A DNA stretch of 22,427 bases from Streptomyces sp. NRRL F-525. GTDB taxonomy: Bacteria > Actinomycetota > Actinomycetes > Streptomycetales > Streptomycetaceae. The notes under the pieces are model-generated. The model was not told where the DNA came from and searched no databases. It saw only the letters and a list, made by a program, of their open reading frames with translations. The stretch's first letter is position 1, and each line of letters opens with the position of its first letter. The stretch covers positions 1-22,427 of the forward strand of contig NZ_JNXE01000063.1 of assembly GCF_000716605.1 (NCBI RefSeq), given 5' to 3'. Of this stretch, positions 19,785-22,427 are shown piece by piece. The position numbers and the translations under genes are program-made.

Positions 19785-19854
19785 CGTGAAGGCGTGCCGG
19801 GTCGGCCGGCTGACCCGGCTGCCCGCACCGAGAGGGGGTTGCCCTCCCCTCTCG
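19785..19854 (-). ncRNA. Leader element I (promoter-proximal, two hairpins)
   Basis: Arms 19829-19837 and 19846-19854 give a perfect 9-bp stem around RNA loop AGGGCAAC. A second 8-bp stem (19796-19803 with 19812-19819) and CTTCACGA (19791-19784) follow. The stem sequence differs from all others. Confidence 0.8.
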
Positions 19855-19859
19855 ACATA

Positions 19860-19874
19860 TCTATTGAACCATAT
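19860..19874 (-). promoter_or_regulatory. ATATGGTTCAATAGA block, unit 2
   Basis: Same block as the other three, with CACCCTAG upstream. It lies between the stem-loop after the ParB-like gene and leader element I. Confidence 0.6.
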
Positions 19875-19923
19875 CTAGGGTGGTGCCGGTGGGGTTTCTG
19901 TTACTCCGGCCGGGTGGTGTTTG

Positions 19924-19958
19924 CGCAGGTGGGGCGGGGTTTGGTCGCCCCACCTGCG
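19924..19958 (-). terminator. 13-bp stem-loop terminator of unit 1
   Basis: CGCAGGTGGGGCG (19924-19936) and its exact complement (19946-19958) with a nine-base loop, 12 bases after the ParB-like stop. No U tract. Confidence 0.65.
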
Positions 19959-19970
19959 GCTGGGGTCCTG

Positions 19971-21626
19971 CTACTCGGTGAGCGTGCCGGTGGTGTCTCC
20001 GGCGTTGGCGGCCTGGGCGTCGGGGTCGGCGGGGTCGTAGGCGGTGCCGGTGATGACGGCGGTTTCGATGGGGGTGGGCTGGTAGCCGAGTTCCTGGAGC
20101 CAGGTCAGGTAGCGGGTGGTGTCCCGGCGGACTCCGGCGCGTGCGTGGTCGCCGTCGGTGCGCCATGCGGAGCGGGGCGCGTGGACTTCGTAGCAGGCGG
20201 CAACGGCGGCGAACAGGAGAGCGGGGGCGCGGCGGACGTTGGCGCCCCGCTTGGTGATGCTCGCGCAGTTGGCCTGTTGCTCAGTCATACCGAGGAGCTG
20301 GCCGAGGATCTTGTCGCGGCGGGGGTGGGACTGCCTGGCCTGTACGACGCTGTCGGCGCCGAGTGCGGCTTCGGTGGCGATACGCAGCATGATGTCTGCC
20401 GTTGCGCGGGGGTGGCTCTTGCGGCCGAGGAATTCCGCGAGCCATTCCTGACGGACGGTCACGGAGGCGTCCCAGTGGCTGTTCCCGGCAATGATCCGCT
20501 TGCGCTCTCCGGTGGTGATCTTCGTGGCCTCGCCCTTGAGCTCGTGGCCGTGCAGGACGGCATTCGTGCAGTAGCGGGTGTAGTCGTAGCTGTCGGGGGT
20601 CTCCAGCACCCATACGTCGCCCTTGCAGGTGGCGTGCTCGCCCTTGTTGTAGGTCATGCCCTTGATCTGGTGGACGGGCGTGGCCCGGTCGGAGAGTTCC
20701 CCCGTGGTGCGGAACTGGGCGCCCTCCTTCTCCAGTTGGGCGCGGTGGGCGGCGGCCTCCTGGCGGCGCTCGACGGTGTTCAGGGCGTCGGTGATCCGCC
20801 AGGCGTGGGACCCTCCGGGGTTCTTCGCCATGGCGGCCTCGACCTGTTCGGCGAGATCCGGGGCGGCCGCTTCGAGGTCGACGAGACGTGCGACGTCGGC
20901 GAGGGTGAGGTTCGAGGCGGCGGCGGCCTTCGCCTTCTTGGACCCGCCCACCTTGAGGAAGAGTTTCACGTCCTTCTGGGTGCGTCCGGCTGCGGCCGCG
21001 AGCTGCCGGGGGCTGGCGCCGAGTTCGGAGGCCTGGAAAAGGGCGCTGGCCTGCTCGACGTCGGTCAGGCTTTCGCGGTGTACGGCGGTGGTGACCATGT
21101 CGACGTAGGCGTCCGCGTCGGTCACCTCGTCGTAGGTGTAGGGGATGTGGGTCAGTCCCTCGGCGATCGCGCCGAGGAGTCGGCGGTGGCCGTCGACGAC
21201 TTCGAGGGCGGCGCCGTTGCGGCGTACGAGGACGGCCGTGCGCACGCCGTTCTCACGGATCGAGGCGCGGAACTCCTTGGTCATCCGCAGGTCGCGGCGG
21301 ACGTTGTGGGGGTGCTTGGTCAGTGCGTCCACCCGGATCACGGGCCGGTAGGTGACCGGTACGGTCTCCAGGCCTGCGGCGTGGGCGGCGGCGAGGCGGC
21401 GCAGGCCGTCGACCACCCGGTACGTGCCGTCTCCCAGGGTCGCGATGTAGAGGGGCTCGGTGACGCCCTTCGCCGTGACCGCCTCGGTGAGCGGGTCCTC
21501 GGCGCTGAGGGAGGGGGCGGCGGCGTTGGCCATGAGGTCGGCGACGGGCAGCGTCGGCCACACCGTGACGGCCGGTGCCTTGGTGGTGCGGGCGGCCTTG
21601 GTGGTCTTGCGGGTGGTGGTGCTCAC
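19971..21626 (-). CDS. ParB-like protein with tandem ParB/Srx-type domains
   Basis: 551 aa from a GTG with AGGAG nine bases upstream. Two consecutive ParB-N-like units are visible: residues about 26-95, ending in VVDGLRRLAAA (71-81), and about 97-168, containing HPHNVRRDL and VVDGHRRLLGA (143-153). A KorB/ParB-type helix-turn-helix region follows (LTDVEQASALFQASELGASP, then RQLAAAAGRTQKDVK, about 187-222). The C-terminal 270 residues are unassigned. ParB proteins bind parS and segregate plasmids with ParA, but no ParA is present in the window. Host ParA could serve, or the protein may be a regulator. It is by far the largest gene of the right block and is preceded by leader element J. Confidence 0.85.
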   Translation of the reverse strand: MSTTTRKTTKAARTTKAPAVTVWPTLPVADLMANAAAPSLSAEDPLTEAVTAKGVTEPLYIATLGDGTYRVVDGLRRLAAAHAAGLETVPVTYRPVIRVDALTKHPHNVRRDLRMTKEFRASIRENGVRTAVLVRRNGAALEVVDGHRRLLGAIAEGLTHIPYTYDEVTDADAYVDMVTTAVHRESLTDVEQASALFQASELGASPRQLAAAAGRTQKDVKLFLKVGGSKKAKAAAASNLTLADVARLVDLEAAAPDLAEQVEAAMAKNPGGSHAWRITDALNTVERRQEAAAHRAQLEKEGAQFRTTGELSDRATPVHQIKGMTYNKGEHATCKGDVWVLETPDSYDYTRYCTNAVLHGHELKGEATKITTGERKRIIAGNSHWDASVTVRQEWLAEFLGRKSHPRATADIMLRIATEAALGADSVVQARQSHPRRDKILGQLLGMTEQQANCASITKRGANVRRAPALLFAAVAACYEVHAPRSAWRTDGDHARAGVRRDTTRYLTWLQELGYQPTPIETAVITGTAYDPADPDAQAANAGDTTGTLTE

Positions 21627-21642
21627 GTGCGGTGTCTCCTGG

Positions 21643-21698
21643 TTCGTGAAGGATGTTCGGGGTCCGGCGGCGGGGGCGGGTTGCCCTCCGCCCCCGCC
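21643..21698 (-). ncRNA. Leader element J
   Basis: Arms 21669-21679 and 21688-21698 form a perfect 11-bp stem around RNA loop AGGGCAAC. CTTCACGAA (21651-21643) differs in its last base. AGGAG and the GTG of the ParB-like gene follow. Confidence 0.8.
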
Positions 21699-21708
21699 GG
21701 GGGTCGGG

Positions 21709-22122
21709 TCAGTTGATGGCGCGGTGGACCGTGAGGGCGAGCAGGCGTACGCGCTCGGCGCTCGTGCGGCCGTACAGCGAGGGGACTTCCTGGGGCTCGC
21801 CGTCGACGGTGACCGTGTAGCAGTCGGGCGAGTAGATCTCGCTGTCGTAGCGGATGACGGCCCTGTGGCCGTCGACCGTGCACTCGGTGCGGAGGGCGCG
21901 CGCCCCCTTCGACCAGATCAGGAGACCCTCGGCGCTCTGGGCGGTCTCCTCGATGTACGCCTCTTCGGTGACCTCGTGCCCCCATCCGGCGATGGCGGTG
22001 AGCTGCATCCGGGCGAGCTCCTGGGCGCCGGTCAGGCCGCCGGGGGCGGGGAGCATGGCGGGAATGGGGTACTGGCGGTCAATCCACGTGATGCCGTCGG
22101 CGGTCACGGTGGCGTCGCTCAT
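21709..22122 (-). CDS. Hypothetical protein (137 aa)
   Basis: ATG at 22122 with AAGGA eight bases upstream, behind leader element K. Mixed alpha/beta content: VTADGITWIDRQYPI, then a helix with EVTEEAYIEETAQSAEGLL, then strands ECTVDGHRAVIRYDS and DCYTVTVDGEPQEVP. No known family. It is the first gene of the unit that also encodes the ParB-like protein. Confidence 0.65.
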   Translation of the reverse strand: MSDATVTADGITWIDRQYPIPAMLPAPGGLTGAQELARMQLTAIAGWGHEVTEEAYIEETAQSAEGLLIWSKGARALRTECTVDGHRAVIRYDSEIYSPDCYTVTVDGEPQEVPSLYGRTSAERVRLLALTVHRAIN

Positions 22123-22137
22123 GGGGTGGGTCCTTGT

Positions 22138-22202
22138 CTCGTGAAGGCCGGTCACCGAGCGGCGACCGGGGCGCCGGTCGAGGGTTGCCCTCCCCTCCCG
22201 AC
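22138..22202 (-). ncRNA. Leader element K (promoter-proximal, two hairpins)
   Basis: The invariant GGAGGGCAACCC sits in a stem formed by GTCG...CGAC and flanking bases (22177-22202). A second stem, 22148-22156 with 22161-22169, contains a G-U pair in RNA where copy F has a Watson-Crick pair. CTTCACGAG lies at 22146-22138. Confidence 0.75.
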
Positions 22203-22204
22203 AT

Positions 22205-22220
22205 GTCTATTGAACCATAT
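22205..22220 (-). promoter_or_regulatory. ATATGGTTCAATAGAC block, unit 1
   Basis: Core identical to the blocks at 14501 and 17902, with CACCCTAG upstream and TGTCGG downstream. It is the only likely promoter between the right end and the first gene. Confidence 0.6.
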
Positions 22221-22228
22221 CTAGGGTG

Positions 22229-22328
22229 TTTCGCGCAGCTCATCTCATACTCCGGACGGGTGATTTCCGCAGGTCAGGCACCCTGTGGACAGTCGGCGGG
22301 GGTGCTCGGCCCCGGTCGCCGGGGTGCC
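22229..22328. other. Right subterminal non-coding region
   Basis: No gene. It contains a 6-bp stem with a three-base loop (CCCCGG/CCGGGG, 22310-22324) and a wider GCACCC/GGGTGC pair, which may contribute to end structure. It shares no sequence with the left subterminal region beyond the terminal repeat. Confidence 0.5.
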
Positions 22329-22427
22329 GTGATCGTCACGCTCCTTGGCCACGATGGCGGCCGGTCGGCGGGAGCTGGGCGGCGCTCGGCCACATCGCGG
22401 CAGCAGGTGATCCCCGCCCGCCACGGT
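22329..22427. repeat. Right terminal inverted repeat (99 bp, exact)
   Basis: Perfect reverse complement of bases 1-99. Together the two arms define the window as a unit bounded by inverted repeats. Confidence 0.95.

Noticed and set aside
19776..21716. 646-codon plus frame opposite the ParB-like gene
   Set aside because: Gly/Val-rich shadow typical of high-GC DNA; the minus strand has ParB motifs, leader and Shine-Dalgarno.
14077..22202. Leader hairpins read as simple Rho-independent terminators
   Set aside because: They lack U tracts, have a fixed loop and a conserved downstream motif, and lie at constant distance before starts; separate terminator stems follow several genes.
14077..22202. 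Repeated leaders read as a CRISPR array
   Set aside because: Spacing is set by genes, repeats are hairpins with diverged stems, and there are no cas genes.

Overview
The window is a 22.4 kb, very GC-rich sequence with Streptomyces-like features: near-exclusive G/C third positions, GTG/TTG starts, leaderless-type promoters and terminators without U tracts. It looks like one whole accessory replicon rather than a slice of chromosome. Its first 99 bases are the exact reverse complement of its last 99, so the sequence ends in terminal inverted repeats. The gene content is plasmid-like: a primase-type replication protein beside palindromic repeats, a ParB-like protein, a VapBC-type toxin-antitoxin pair and a tyrosine recombinase. 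There are no phage structural genes, no recognisable conjugation ATPase and no Tap/Tpg telomere proteins. No tRNA, rRNA or CRISPR was seen.

Left part (0-5 kb, minus strand): a non-coding subterminal stretch; a large coiled-coil protein with an N-terminal zinc-finger-like motif; a two-gene unit behind an 11-8-11 palindromic operator and closed by a U-tract terminator; a small membrane protein; and an AbrB-antitoxin/PIN-toxin pair with a 17-bp hairpin in its leader. Divergent from these (5.2-7.0 kb, plus) is an overlapping operon of a small soluble protein, a 51-residue membrane protein and a tyrosine recombinase with an unusual Ala/Glu/Arg-rich insertion. A translationally coupled membrane protein and a 37-unit pentapeptide-repeat protein follow (7.1-8.3 kb, plus).

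Middle (8.4-13.8 kb, minus): a small Cys/His protein, a putative lipoprotein, a double zinc-finger protein ending in a J-domain, three palindromic repeats next to the 728-aa primase/winged-helix Rep, a probable ribbon-helix-helix regulator, and a coupled zinc-ribbon/HTH pair. The Rep leader contains spaced repeats, hairpins and an orphan plus-strand intrinsic terminator, which may mark an antisense RNA.

Right part (13.8-22.2 kb): thirteen mostly unrecognised minus-strand genes, including the ParB-like protein and an OB-fold-like protein. Eleven of the twelve that are not joined by an overlap to the gene before them carry the same kind of 5' leader. This is a hairpin whose stem sequence changes from copy to copy while the RNA loop AGGGCAAC stays fixed, followed by CTTCACGAG, a Shine-Dalgarno and the start codon. 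Four copies lie just downstream of a shared ATATGGTTCAATAGA block that looks like a promoter or operator. This repeated leader system is the most striking and possibly undescribed feature of the window. It is comparable in concept, not in sequence, to the start-associated sequences of cluster K mycobacteriophages.
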